The notes beneath the pieces are model-generated. The model worked only from the letters and a program-made list of their open reading frames with translations. It was not told the origin of the DNA and did no database searches. This document shows positions 1 through 6,746 of a stretch of DNA of 9,462 nt, in pieces. Position 1 is the stretch's first letter. Each line of letters opens with the position of its first letter. The stretch is from DATJZH01 sp052146815. GTDB taxonomy: Bacteria; Actinomycetota; Actinomycetes; Streptosporangiales; Streptosporangiaceae. The position numbers and the translations under genes are program-made. The stretch is from NCBI GenBank assembly GCA_052146815.1, contig JBKQMG010000008.1, forward strand, positions 1 through 9,462, written 5' to 3'.

Positions 1-119
1 CCATCACCGCGCTTACCTGCGGCGACAGCGTGTGATTCAGGGGCGTCGCCTGGCCATTGGACTTCTCCTTCTTGCCCCTTCGTGGGCCGGAAACGATCAT
101 GACCTGCAACCGGGCAGAC

Positions 120-145
120 TGGCAAAACTTCTTGCCAAATGGCAA
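120..145. promoter_or_regulatory. Probable operator: three alternating TGGCAA/TTGCCA half-sites
   Basis: TGGCAA (120-125), TTGCCA (132-137) and TGGCAA (140-145) form two overlapping inverted repeats. One has a 6-bp spacer; the other is a perfect 14-bp palindrome with a 2-bp spacer. This AT-rich patch stands out from the GC-rich surroundings and ends 9 bp before the chosen GTG start of the helix-turn-helix gene. XRE-type regulators commonly bind such dyads in their own promoter, so autoregulation of the regulator-oxidoreductase operon is the natural inference. No convincing -35/-10 pair was found in bases 1-154, which otherwise hold no supported gene. Confidence 0.5.
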
Positions 146-154
146 AATGAAGGG

Positions 155-820
155 GTGGATGACGAACTGGATCGCACACTCGACGCTGTCGGGCCGAGGC
201 TGAAGCGGCTGCGGCTCCGCCGCGACATCACGCTCACCGACCTCGCGGGAGAAACCGGCATCTCCGCCAGCACCTTGTCCAGGCTCGAAGCGGGGCTGCG
301 GCGCCCCACGCTTGAGCAACTCCTCCCGCTCGCTCGCGCCTACGGCGTCACTCTCGACGAGCTTGTCGACGCGCCGCCAACCGGTGACCCCCGCATCAAC
401 CTGCGCCCCGTCGCCTGCAAAGACGGATCGGTCATCCTGCCCCTGACCCGTCGGCCCGGAGGCATCCAGGCCTACAAGTTCGTCCTCCCGGCCGGAAACG
501 ACAATGCTGAACCCGACCTTCGGACCCACGAGGGTTATGACTGGGTCTACGTACTCAACGGCACGCTCCGCCTTGTGCTCGGCGAGCATGACCTCATCCT
601 CAACCCCGGGGAAGCCGCCGAGTTCGACACCCGCACCCCGCACTGGTTCGGGGCCACCAGTTCCGGTCCCGTCGAGTACCTCAGCCTCATCGGCAAGCAA
701 GGCGAACGCGCGCACGTCCGCGCAGCCCCGAAACTCGCCCTGCCCGCGGGTGGCGCCGAGCTCCGGCCCGGCACGCGAGGCTGGCAGACTGTCGTACGCG
801 CGGCAACCGCGACACCCTGA
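155..820 (+). CDS. XRE-family helix-turn-helix regulator with C-terminal cupin domain
   Basis: This is a predicted cytoplasmic DNA-binding regulator of 221 residues. Residues about 12-70 form an XRE/Cro-type helix-turn-helix, with the recognition helix around GISASTLSRLEAG (35-47) and the typical RRPTLEQLLPLARAYGV continuation. Residues about 104-185 form a cupin barrel, with HEGYDWVYVLNGTL (125-138) and TPHWFGA (161-167), a likely ligand- or metal-binding effector domain. The reading frame is open further upstream, with an ATG-type start possible at 32. GTG at 155 is preferred because homology to the family begins at DDELDRTLDAVGPRL and because the upstream extension would run through the palindromic operator. 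No good Shine-Dalgarno is present (GAAGG lies too close to the GTG), so the start is not certain. It is followed 16 bp later by the oxidoreductase gene, indicating one operon. The ligand is unknown. Confidence 0.85.
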   Translation: MDDELDRTLDAVGPRLKRLRLRRDITLTDLAGETGISASTLSRLEAGLRRPTLEQLLPLARAYGVTLDELVDAPPTGDPRINLRPVACKDGSVILPLTRRPGGIQAYKFVLPAGNDNAEPDLRTHEGYDWVYVLNGTLRLVLGEHDLILNPGEAAEFDTRTPHWFGATSSGPVEYLSLIGKQGERAHVRAAPKLALPAGGAELRPGTRGWQTVVRAATATP

Positions 821-836
821 GCCGGGATCGGAGCGA

Positions 837-1763
837 ATGTTGAAGGCAGTCCGTTTCAGCCAGTTCGGGGGCCCGGAGGTCCTGGAGATCGTGGATCTCC
901 CCGATCCGCATCCGGGTCCCGGCCAGGTCCGGATTGCGGTGCGCGCGGCCGGCGTCAGCCCGAGCGACTGGAAGAAGCGCAAGGGCCTGATGGATGGGGA
1001 GCTCCCGCAGACCATGGGCCACGAGGCGGCGGGCGTCGTCGACGGGCTCGGCGAGGGCGTTGCGGACGCGGCCGTCGGTGATCGCGTGTTCGGCTTCTCC
1101 GCCGAGGGGGCGGCCCAGGCCGAGCTGGCGGTGCTGTCCTGCTATGCGCCGATCCCGCCGTCGCTTGACTTCCCCGGCGCTGCCGCGCTGCCGGCCGCCA
1201 TCGAGACGGCCACGCGCGCGCTCGACCAGCTCGGCGCCGGGAGCGGCAGCACGCTGCTCATCAACGGCGCCTCCGGAAGCGTCGGCAGCGCTGCGGTTCA
1301 GCTCGCCGTGGTGCGCGGTGCGCGGGTGATCGGCACCGCCAGTCCGGCAAACCACGAGTACCTTCGCTCCCTGGGGGCCGACCCCGTCGCCTACGGCGAG
1401 GGCCTCGCCGGGCGGGTTCGCGCGCTCGCGCCTGACGGCGTCGACGCCGCGCTCGACGTCGCCGGGAGCGGCGTCCTGCCCGAGCTCATCGAGCTCGCGG
1501 GCGGCCCGGAGCACGTCGTGACGATCGCCGACTTCGGTGGCGCGCAGGAGCACGGGGTGACGTTCAGCAGCGGGGACGCTGGCCGCGCGGTCCGCGCGCT
1601 CGCCGAGATCGGCGAGCTGATCGAGTCCGGGCGCTTCTCGCTCCCGGTCGCGCAGACCTTCCCGCTCGCCGAGATCGCGGAGGCGCACCGCGTCAGCGAG
1701 GACGGTCACGTGCGCGGGAAGCTCGTGCTGGTGGTCGGCTCTCCTATGTGCGGGCCCGGGTGA
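837..1763 (+). CDS. Zinc-independent NADP-dependent oxidoreductase (quinone oxidoreductase-like, MDR superfamily)
   Basis: This 308-residue protein belongs to the medium-chain dehydrogenase/reductase superfamily and probably reduces quinones or enones with NADPH in the cytoplasm. The N-terminal GroES-like fold contains the family motif GHEAAG (61-66) and GDRVFGF (81-87). The Rossmann fold carries the nucleotide-binding segment LLINGASGSVGSAAVQLA (140-157). The cysteines of zinc-dependent alcohol dehydrogenases are absent, which places it in the quinone-oxidoreductase branch. ATG 837 has GGAG at 830-833 (spacing 3) and lies 16 bp after the regulator stop, so the two are probably co-transcribed. 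Family members end near GKLVLVV. Here the frame continues for about eight more codons into the adjacent insertion-sequence remnant and uses a stop at 1761-1763, so the natural stop was replaced. Catalytic parts look intact. Confidence 0.85.
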   Translation: MLKAVRFSQFGGPEVLEIVDLPDPHPGPGQVRIAVRAAGVSPSDWKKRKGLMDGELPQTMGHEAAGVVDGLGEGVADAAVGDRVFGFSAEGAAQAELAVLSCYAPIPPSLDFPGAAALPAAIETATRALDQLGAGSGSTLLINGASGSVGSAAVQLAVVRGARVIGTASPANHEYLRSLGADPVAYGEGLAGRVRALAPDGVDAALDVAGSGVLPELIELAGGPEHVVTIADFGGAQEHGVTFSSGDAGRAVRALAEIGELIESGRFSLPVAQTFPLAEIAEAHRVSEDGHVRGKLVLVVGSPMCGPG

Positions 1764-2094
1764 TGCACGCGGACAGGACGACGGCGGCGCGGCAGGTGAT
1801 GGCAAGCTTGTCGTATCGGGTGGCCAGGGCCCTCCACTGCCTGGCCAGGGCGAAGGAGCGTTCTGCAACGTTGCGTCCCTTGCAGGCTTCGACGTCCAGC
1901 CCCGGAGGTCGCCCGCCTTTGCGCCCGCGTCTCTTGCGGGCCGCGATCTGGTCGCTCTTTTGAGGGATCACGACCGTGCTTCCGCGCTTGTGCAGCATCG
2001 CGCGGCAGGCGGCGGCCGAGTACGCCCTGTCGGCGATGACCGCTTCGGGACGGGTCCGCGCCCGGCCCCCGTGAAGACCGGGGATCCGGATGTC
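1744..2094 (-). mobile_element. IS5-type transposase remnant, C-terminal part only
   Basis: The minus-strand frame encodes about 116 residues matching the C-terminal region of IS5-family DDE transposases. Visible are DIRIPG, TRPEAVIADRAYSAAACRAML (the segment with the second catalytic Asp region), VIPQKSDQIAARKRRGRKGG, and then KGRNVAERSF followed by QWRALATRYDKLA. The Glu of RNVAERSF is the expected final residue of the DDE triad. The natural stop is TAG at 1744-1746. Homology begins abruptly at about 2094, and an in-frame TGA at 2113-2115 lies just upstream. The N-terminal two thirds, the first catalytic Asp and one end of the element are therefore missing, and it cannot transpose by itself. 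The surviving end lies within the last codons of the oxidoreductase frame. An ATG at 1998 would give only an 84-residue product. Confidence 0.8.
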
Positions 2095-2112
2095 GGCAGG
2101 GCTGCGTATGTG

Positions 2113-2254
2113 TCACCGGGCGCTAGCCCGTCGTCGGTGCTGGCGCCGAGACCGGCGTAGGGGGTGAAGGCCTCCGTCGACAGGGCCGCCTGCGCAGAAT
2201 CCGGAGCTGGCGGCCTGCCGAGGCTGGGTGCGGTCGCGGTCGCGTCCGGGCCAA
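2113..2254 (-). pseudogene. Second, headless copy of the lipoprotein segment
   Basis: Read on the minus strand, this copy has an open frame of about 47 codons, including PSLGRPPAP, QAALSTEAFTPYAGLG and TDDGLAPGDTYAAL. It aligns residue by residue with the neighbouring lipoprotein remnant (PSVGRPPPP, EAFTPYAAVG, DGLAPGE). It has no start codon or signal peptide of its own, and an in-frame TGA lies upstream. At its 3' side it runs straight into the truncated transposase. I do not recognise a domain family. It is best seen as a leftover of a tandem duplication or of a longer protein with repeated segments. Confidence 0.55.
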
Positions 2255-2399
2255 ATTCGACTCGCCGGGGGCCAGCCCGTCATTGTCGGACTGGCCGACC
2301 GCGGCGTAGGGGGTGAATGCCTCCCGGGGACAGCGCCGCCTGGACGGAGGAAGGTGGCGGCGGCCTGCCGACGCTGGGCGTGGTCAGTGTCACGTGCGG
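2113..2399. repeat. Diverged tandem direct repeat, two copies of about 135 bp
   Basis: The segment 2113-2250 is repeated at 2262-2399 with an offset of 149 bp. A hand alignment of 108 columns gives 78 matches (about 72%) with a single 1-nt gap. Both copies share GGCGTAGGGGGTGAA and GGCCTGCCGA, and read on the minus strand both encode EAFTPYA followed by DGLAPG. The divergence indicates an old duplication of part of a coding sequence rather than a recent copying event. Confidence 0.7.
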
Positions 2400-2479
2400 C
2401 CCCCGGGCGAGCCGGCGGTGCACGCGGCGAGGCCCGCGCAACAGCAGATCAGCAGCCACCGGCCGGTGCGGATGCGCAT
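2262..2479 (-). pseudogene. Frameshifted small lipoprotein gene, last gene of the export operon
   Basis: The minus strand encodes MRIRTGRWLLICCCAGLAAC, a lipoprotein signal peptide: basic start, short hydrophobic core and a lipobox LAAC. AGGA lies 6 nt before the second of two consecutive ATG codons, which supports the start at 2479; the first ATG begins at 2482. The frame stops at 2390-2392 after 29 residues. Restoring one base in the five-C run at 2400-2404 reads on as GPHVTLTTPSVGRPPPP. A further 1-nt insertion at about 2321-2330, revealed by comparison with the neighbouring repeat copy, leads into EAFTPYAAVG and DGLAPGES. The intact gene would encode a membrane-anchored protein of unknown function just downstream of the permease, presumably a partner of the exporter. 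I do not recognise the family. Confidence 0.6.
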
Positions 2480-2606
2480 CATCGTTCCTTTCAGGCGCAC
2501 GGCGGGGCCTACCGCTCCGCAGCGCCGCCAGCGGGCTGATCCGCGCCGCGCGCAGCGCCGGGTACGCGCCGGCCAGCAGGCCGACGACGCTGCCGATCAG
2601 CGGGGC

Positions 2607-2619
2607 GGGCAGGGCAGGG
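2607..2619. repeat. 5-bp tandem duplication (GGGCA x2 + GGG) in the permease gene
   Basis: GGGCAGGGCAGGG reads TGCCC TGCCC on the coding strand. Removing one 5-bp unit joins VYTLP directly to APLIGSVVGLLAG in one frame, which matches the normal MacB-type fourth helix. The duplication is therefore the likely cause of the C-terminal frameshift. Confidence 0.65.
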
Positions 2620-3393
2620 TGTAAACCGGGTTCAGGATGGCGGTCCAGTCCCTGGCCGCGGCGAAGATCACCACGGTCCCGACGCCTATGCAGGTGCCGA
2701 TCAGTCCGCCGAGCGTGCCGAGCGCCGTGGACTCGGCCAGGAACTGCGCGGCGATATGCCGCGGCCGGGCGCCGACGGCGCGGCGCAGGCCGATCTCCTC
2801 GGTTCTCTCGAGCACGGCGACCAGCGTGGTGTTGGCGATCCCGACCGCGCCGATCAGCAGGCTGACGAGAGCGAGGATCAGGAACAGGCCGGCCAGGTCG
2901 CCGCTCACCTCGCTCTGCAGGCTCTGCGGGCTGGGTGGTGAGGTCACGACCAGGCGGCCCGGATCGGCCGGCAGTTCGGCGGCGGCAATCTGCCGGGCCA
3001 CCGCCTGCGCCGCTCCGGTCCTGGTCCACAGGACCATCTGGGCCTCGTCCTGGTTCCCGATACCAGGCTCGGGGTTGCCGTAGTCGGCCAGCGCCGTCTG
3101 CTCGGGGATCAGCATCGCGCTCTCCTGGGCTGCCACGCGCCGGGCGGAGCTGTAGACGCCCACCACCGTGTAGGCAACGCCGTCGACGAACACTGCAGGA
3201 TGGCTGGCCAGGCGCGCGGCCGAGATGCCGAGGGAGGCCGCCGTGGTGGTGTCGATCACCGCGACGTGCTGCCTGGTGTCGTTCTCGTACGCGCTCAGCG
3301 GCGAGCCCGCCACCAGCTTCAGGCCCATCGCCCGCACCGCGCCCGGCGAGGCGGCCAGCAGGCTGATCGTCTGAGACGCGGCGGCGGAGAGCG

Positions 3394-3401
3394 CGAGCGA
3401 G
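3394..3401. repeat. 4-bp tandem duplication (CGAG x2) in the permease gene
   Basis: CGAGCGAG reads CTCGCTCG on the coding strand. Removing one unit joins TSFTGGL to ALSAAASQTISLL in a single frame. It marks the downstream limit of the out-of-frame stretch in the permease's external domain. Confidence 0.5.
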
Positions 3402-3779
3402 CCCGCCCGTGAAGCTCGTGCCCTCCGGGAGCGATACTGGCCACCAGACGCCCGCGGCGACCACGCCCTTGATGTGGTCGGCGACCGCGTCCGCGTCGGC
3501 CGGAAGCCGATCGGAGGATTGGTGCCGGGCGCGGCGACGTTGTTGGCCGGGCCGTTGTCCTCCACGGTCACCGTGGTGTCCTCGAGGACTGTGAACTGAC
3601 GCGAGATCTGGCCCGCCCCGGTGGCGGTCAGGCCGAGCACGGCTACGAACGCACCCACGCCGAGGACCGTGCCGAGCATGGTCAGCACCGCCCGTCCCGG
3701 CCGCTGCACGATCCCGGCGACCGCCTCGGCAGCCGCGTCCGGCACGGTCAGCCGGGACGACGGCAGGCCAGTAGCTGAC

Positions 3780-4472
3780 CTAGCCATGATCGGCCTCGAC
3801 TCGCTGGGACAGCACTCCGTCGCTGATCGCGATCATCCGGCCGGCGTGGGACGCCACCTTCCCGTCGTGTGTGATCACCACGATCGTGAAAGCAGCCGCA
3901 TTCAGCTGGTCGAGCAGTTCCATGAGCGCCGCCGCGTTCCGGGAGTCCAGTGTTCCCCGTCGGCTCATCGCACAGCAGCAGGCTCGGCCGGTTCACCAGG
4001 GCCCGCGCTATCGCGACCCGCTGGCATTCCCCGCCCGACAACGTGGTGGGCAGCGCATCGAGCCGGTGCCCCAGGCCGACCGCGTCGATGGCGTCGACCG
4101 CCGCCTGAACCCGGTCGCCCCGCGGCGTCTGGTTGTAGAGCTCGGCAAGCAGCACGTTCTCCAGCGCCGTCCGGTAGGGCAGCAGGTGGAAGGCCTGGAA
4201 GACAAACCCGATCCGCCGGCCGCGCAGAGCGGACCGGTCCCGGTCGTTCAGCGTGCTGGTATCCAGGCCGTCCAGCAGGTAGCGGCCTGCGGTCAGCGAG
4301 TCAAGCAGGCCGAGCAAGTGCAGCAGCGTCGACTTGCCCGAGCCGGAGGGCCCGGTCACCGCGACGTAACCGCCTGCCTCGATGACCAGGTCAGCCGGGT
4401 GCAGTGCCGCCACCGGCGGCGAGCCAGATAGGTGCGGGCCAGGCCCTGCAGTTCGATCACTGGTGTGGTCAT
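3780..4472 (-). pseudogene. MacB-type ABC transporter ATP-binding subunit, two frameshifts
   Basis: This gene encodes the ATPase that would power the adjacent permease. The ATG at 4470-4472 overlaps the adaptor stop as TGATG. The frame begins TPVIELQGLARTYLA, including the A-loop tyrosine, then shifts by 2 nt (or -1) near 4411-4424. The body continues in another frame as VAALHPADLVIEAGG with Walker A GPSGSGKST, the Q-loop region FVFQAFHLLPYRTALENV, signature LSGGECQRVAIA (Cys where Gln is usual) and Walker B LLLCDEPTGN. One extra base at about 3951 then shifts the frame again. The D-loop LDSRNAAALMELL and the switch histidine VVITHDG lie in the next frame, which ends in ADHG and a stop overlapping the permease start. 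As read, no single frame contains a complete nucleotide-binding domain. All motifs are still recognisable, so inactivation is fairly recent. Confidence 0.85.
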
Positions 4473-4968
4473 CAGCCGCTCACCACCACGCGGTCGGCTG
4501 CGGCGAGCGAGCCGGAGGTCACCGGAGTCACCTGGACATAGCCGTTCTCGGAAAGGCCTGGCGTGACGCGGACCTCGGTGCGCTTTCCCGACGCGCCCGC
4601 CACGGTGACGTAGCTGGTGCCCGACGCCGTGGTGACGACCGCGGCGACCGGCATCGTGAGCACCGGCCCCTCGGTATGCCCGGTTTCCACGGTGACCAGG
4701 ACGTTCTCGCCGTTCAGCGCCACCGGCAGCGACCTGGACGCTCGCACGCTCAGCGGAATGAAGACCGTTGCACCTGAGCTACCCGAACCGCCAGAGCCAC
4801 TGGAACTGCCAGAGCTATCTGAGCCGCTTGATCCGGAAGACCCGGTGGACCCGGAGCCGGCGGACCCCGAAGAGCCCGCCGGGCCCGAGCCGCCCCCGAT
4901 GTTCACCACCGCTCCGGCCGGCGCCAGTGTCGTGGCCGTCCCCAGGTCGGCCACGGTCCCCGTGGCAT
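4472..4968 (-). pseudogene. Periplasmic adaptor (membrane fusion) protein, C-terminal remnant
   Basis: About 165 codons survive of the adaptor that links MacB-type transporters to the cell exterior in actinobacteria. The segment ATGTVADLGTATTLAPAGAV is typical of the middle of these proteins. A long Gly/Ser-rich linker follows (coded at about 4770-4900, nearly only G, S, A, T and D), and then the C-terminal domain with IPLSVRASRSLPVALNGENV, VLTMPVAAVVTTASG, TPGLSENGYVQVTPV and LAAADRVVVSG. The stop overlaps the ATPase start, as expected for the first gene of the operon. The N-terminal helix or signal, the barrel-sandwich part and the usual peptidoglycan-binding-like region, roughly 300 residues by family comparison, are absent. 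Upstream of about 4968 the same frame runs antisense through the kinase operon and is not adaptor sequence. No start codon remains in homologous sequence. Confidence 0.8.
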
Positions 4969-4974
4969 GAATGC

Positions 4975-5097
4975 GGCTACAGCCTGCGCCTGCCTCGCCC
5001 CAGCGAGGAGACCATCCCCGGCGAAGTAAGCCCCGCCGGGCAGGCCTGTGCCGAGCAGGAGCAGGCTCGCGCCGAAGACGTTGGCCAGCCCAGATGA
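4975..5097 (+). pseudogene. Response regulator (OmpR type), C-terminal tail only
   Basis: The plus-strand frame reads GYSLRLPRPSEETIPGEVSP and continues to a TGA at 5095-5097. GYSLRLP is the hallmark end of the winged-helix DNA-binding domain of OmpR/PhoB-type regulators (usually within TVRGVGYSLR). The position, 16 bp before the sensor kinase start, is that of a partner regulator in a regulator-kinase operon. The receiver domain, linker and nearly all of the winged helix are missing. Upstream of 4975 the sequence is adaptor gene in antisense. The identification rests on a short motif plus position, so it is a well-supported inference rather than a certainty. Confidence 0.6.
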
Positions 5098-5113
5098 AAG
5101 CCAGGCGGTTCCG

Positions 5114-6607
5114 ATGAGTCCCAGGGGAACTTCCCGAGCGACCGCAATGCTCAGGCGGCTGCTGCGCGTCCAGCTGCGCCTCAGGGTGATGGCCGGCGTC
5201 GTGGTGGTCACGCTGATCGCACTCGTGGCATTCGACGTCGCCGCGGTCGCCACCATGCGCCGCTACCTGCTCACCCAGACCGACAACAACCTGCATGTGG
5301 CGGCGATCCTGACCGTGCCGCGGCTGAACGCAATGCTGTCCGGGTTCCCGCCCGGCCCTCGCGGAGAATCGCACGTCGTGCAGGCGAAGACCAGGCGGCC
5401 ACCTGGAGAGTTCCCGGCGCTCCCCGGCGCTTTCGACATGACCTTCGTGCCGCTGCGCGGCCACCAGGTGACACTGCAGGAAAGCGCCGGCGGGAGCGTT
5501 CGCGGCCACAACTGGGTACTGTCGCCCAGGGCGGCCAGGGCGGCCGTCCGCCGTGGCCCGCACACCGTGCTCACTGCGAAAGGCAAGCCCCCGTTCCGCG
5601 TCCAGGCAATCCAGGTCAGAGGCGGTTCTCTGGTCGTCGGCACCAGCCTCAGCCAGGTCGCGAAGTCCGTCGATCAGGTCGAGGTCATCGTCGTGTTCGG
5701 CTCGGTCGTCGTGCTGCGCCGTGGCCTGCACCCGATTGAGGCGATGGCCGGACAGGCCGACCGGATCAGCGGCGGCCACCTCACGGAGCGGGTGGCCCCG
5801 CATAACCCCCGAAGCGAGGTGGGCAGGCTAGGCGCGGCCCTGAACGGCATGCTGGCCCGGATCGAGGCCGACGTGGGTGAACGCGAGGCCGGTCAGCAGC
5901 AGATGCGGCGCTTCTTCGCCGACGCGAGCCATGAGCTGCGCACGCCGCTGGCCTCGCTGCGGGCCAACGCCGAGCTTTATCAGCAGGGTGTCCTGGACAG
6001 CCCCGATGATGTCGACGAGGTGATGGACCGGATTGTGCTGGAGACACGGCGGATGGGCCGGCTGGTCGGCGACATGCTCCGCCTGGCCCGCCTCGGCCAG
6101 CAGCCCGGCCAGTCCCAGGAGCCTGTCGACCTGACCGCCGTGACCACCGGCTGCGCAGACCGGGTGCGGGTCGCCGACCCCGCCCGGTCCTGGCGGGTGC
6201 GGATCGCTGACAGCCTGACCACGGTCGGCGACGAGGAACTGCTGCGACGGGCTATCGACAACCTGCTCATGAACGTGCTCGTGCACACCCCCGGCGAGAC
6301 CGTGGGCATGATCAGCGCGTCTGAAGCCGGCGATCGCGTCACCATCGAGGTCAGCGACGACGGCCCCGGCGTTCCGCCGGACAAGCTGCCGCACATCTTC
6401 GAGCGCTTCTACCGAGCCGGAGCGGGGTCGGGCCGCGCCGGTGCCGGCCTCGGGCTGGCCATCGCGGCCGAGATCGCATCAGCGCACGGCGGCACCGCGG
6501 AAGCGGCGGCGGTCAGGCCATGCGGACTCCGGATCACGCTGAGCCTCCCGGTATGCGGGGCGGGAGGGCCGCGTTCCGCACGCGAGCTGGCCGCCTCTGT
6601 CAGCTAG
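5114..6607 (+). CDS. HAMP-containing sensor histidine kinase, TM2 shortened, partner lost
   Basis: This 497-residue protein is a membrane sensor kinase of a two-component system that probably controlled the adjacent exporter. Residues about 26-48 form transmembrane helix 1, about 50-187 an extracytoplasmic sensor region, and about 202-255 HAMP. The H-box FADASHELRTPLASL carries the phospho-acceptor His273. The N-box RRAIDNLLMNVLVHTPG holds Asn383, G1 is DDGPGVP (415-421) and G2 is GAGLGLAI (443-450). The catalytic core is complete. The second membrane segment is only VIVVFGSVVVL (191-201) before LRRGLHPIEAMA. Related kinases carry about 15 more hydrophobic residues there, which suggests an in-frame deletion near 5713 that may destroy the two-helix topology. 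ATG 5114 is chosen for AGGCGG at 5103-5108 and its spacing from the regulator stop; ATG 5147 is an alternative. It may be expressed but has no regulator gene here. Confidence 0.8.
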   Translation: MSPRGTSRATAMLRRLLRVQLRLRVMAGVVVVTLIALVAFDVAAVATMRRYLLTQTDNNLHVAAILTVPRLNAMLSGFPPGPRGESHVVQAKTRRPPGEFPALPGAFDMTFVPLRGHQVTLQESAGGSVRGHNWVLSPRAARAAVRRGPHTVLTAKGKPPFRVQAIQVRGGSLVVGTSLSQVAKSVDQVEVIVVFGSVVVLRRGLHPIEAMAGQADRISGGHLTERVAPHNPRSEVGRLGAALNGMLARIEADVGEREAGQQQMRRFFADASHELRTPLASLRANAELYQQGVLDSPDDVDEVMDRIVLETRRMGRLVGDMLRLARLGQQPGQSQEPVDLTAVTTGCADRVRVADPARSWRVRIADSLTTVGDEELLRRAIDNLLMNVLVHTPGETVGMISASEAGDRVTIEVSDDGPGVPPDKLPHIFERFYRAGAGSGRAGAGLGLAIAAEIASAHGGTAEAAAVRPCGLRITLSLPVCGAGGPRSARELAASVS

Positions 6608-6746
6608 AGCTCTCTGCGAAGGATCCGGGCGGCCAGCCAGGCACACAACAACTGTCCAGACACCAGCCCAACCTGAGCGGCGGCAGCCGCAGGAAGCCGG
6701 GCCGGCGGCCTGAGAGGTCCGCGCTGGTGTTTGTAAGGTAGCCAAA

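Larger units (their letters stand above)
2511..3787 (-). pseudogene. MacB/FtsX-type ABC transporter permease, broken by frameshifts
   Basis: This gene encodes the membrane subunit of a MacB-like exporter. ATG 3787 overlaps the ATPase stop by 8 nt. Transmembrane helix 1 is at residues about 32-55, followed by a large extracytoplasmic domain. Helix 2 (about 298-322), the FtsX motif ERTEEIGLRRAVGA (327-340) and helix 3 (about 355-378) come next. Residues about 96-130 are out of frame. Another frame restores ADADAVADHIKGVV and WWPVSLPEGTSF between a shift near 3497-3508 and a CGAG tandem duplication at 3394-3401. A third shift at 2607-2619 ends the frame at 2597 as CPPR, while the lost fourth helix (LIGSVVGLLAGAYPALRAAR, then ISPLAALRS) continues in another frame to about 2513. 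As read, the product lacks helix 4 and has a garbled stretch in its external domain, so it is almost certainly non-functional. Confidence 0.85.

Noticed and set aside
32..154. N-terminal extension of the regulator with a hydrophobic stretch (LAIGLLLLAPSWAG) that could suggest a signal peptide
   Set aside because: Family homology begins after residue 41 of this extension, the product is a DNA-binding protein, and the extension would be encoded through the palindromic operator.
687..1868. 393-codon open frame antisense to the oxidoreductase
   Set aside because: It has low-complexity Arg/Ala/Asp-rich composition and no domain, as expected for the opposite strand of a GC-rich gene.
2100..2480. 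Duplicated segment considered as IS terminal repeats or a CRISPR-like array
   Set aside because: There are only two diverged copies without regular spacers, and both encode matching peptides on the minus strand, so a coding-sequence duplication explains them.
5000..5132. Minus-strand hydrophobic peptide (LGLIGTAWLSSGLANVFGAS and following) as a possible membrane-protein fragment
   Set aside because: It overlaps the response-regulator tail and kinase start, which fit better; there is no start signal or family match.
5097..5803. Long minus-strand extension of the adaptor frame through the kinase gene
   Set aside because: It is antisense to the kinase coding sequence, has no adaptor-like residues beyond about 4968, and is explained by the deletion junction.
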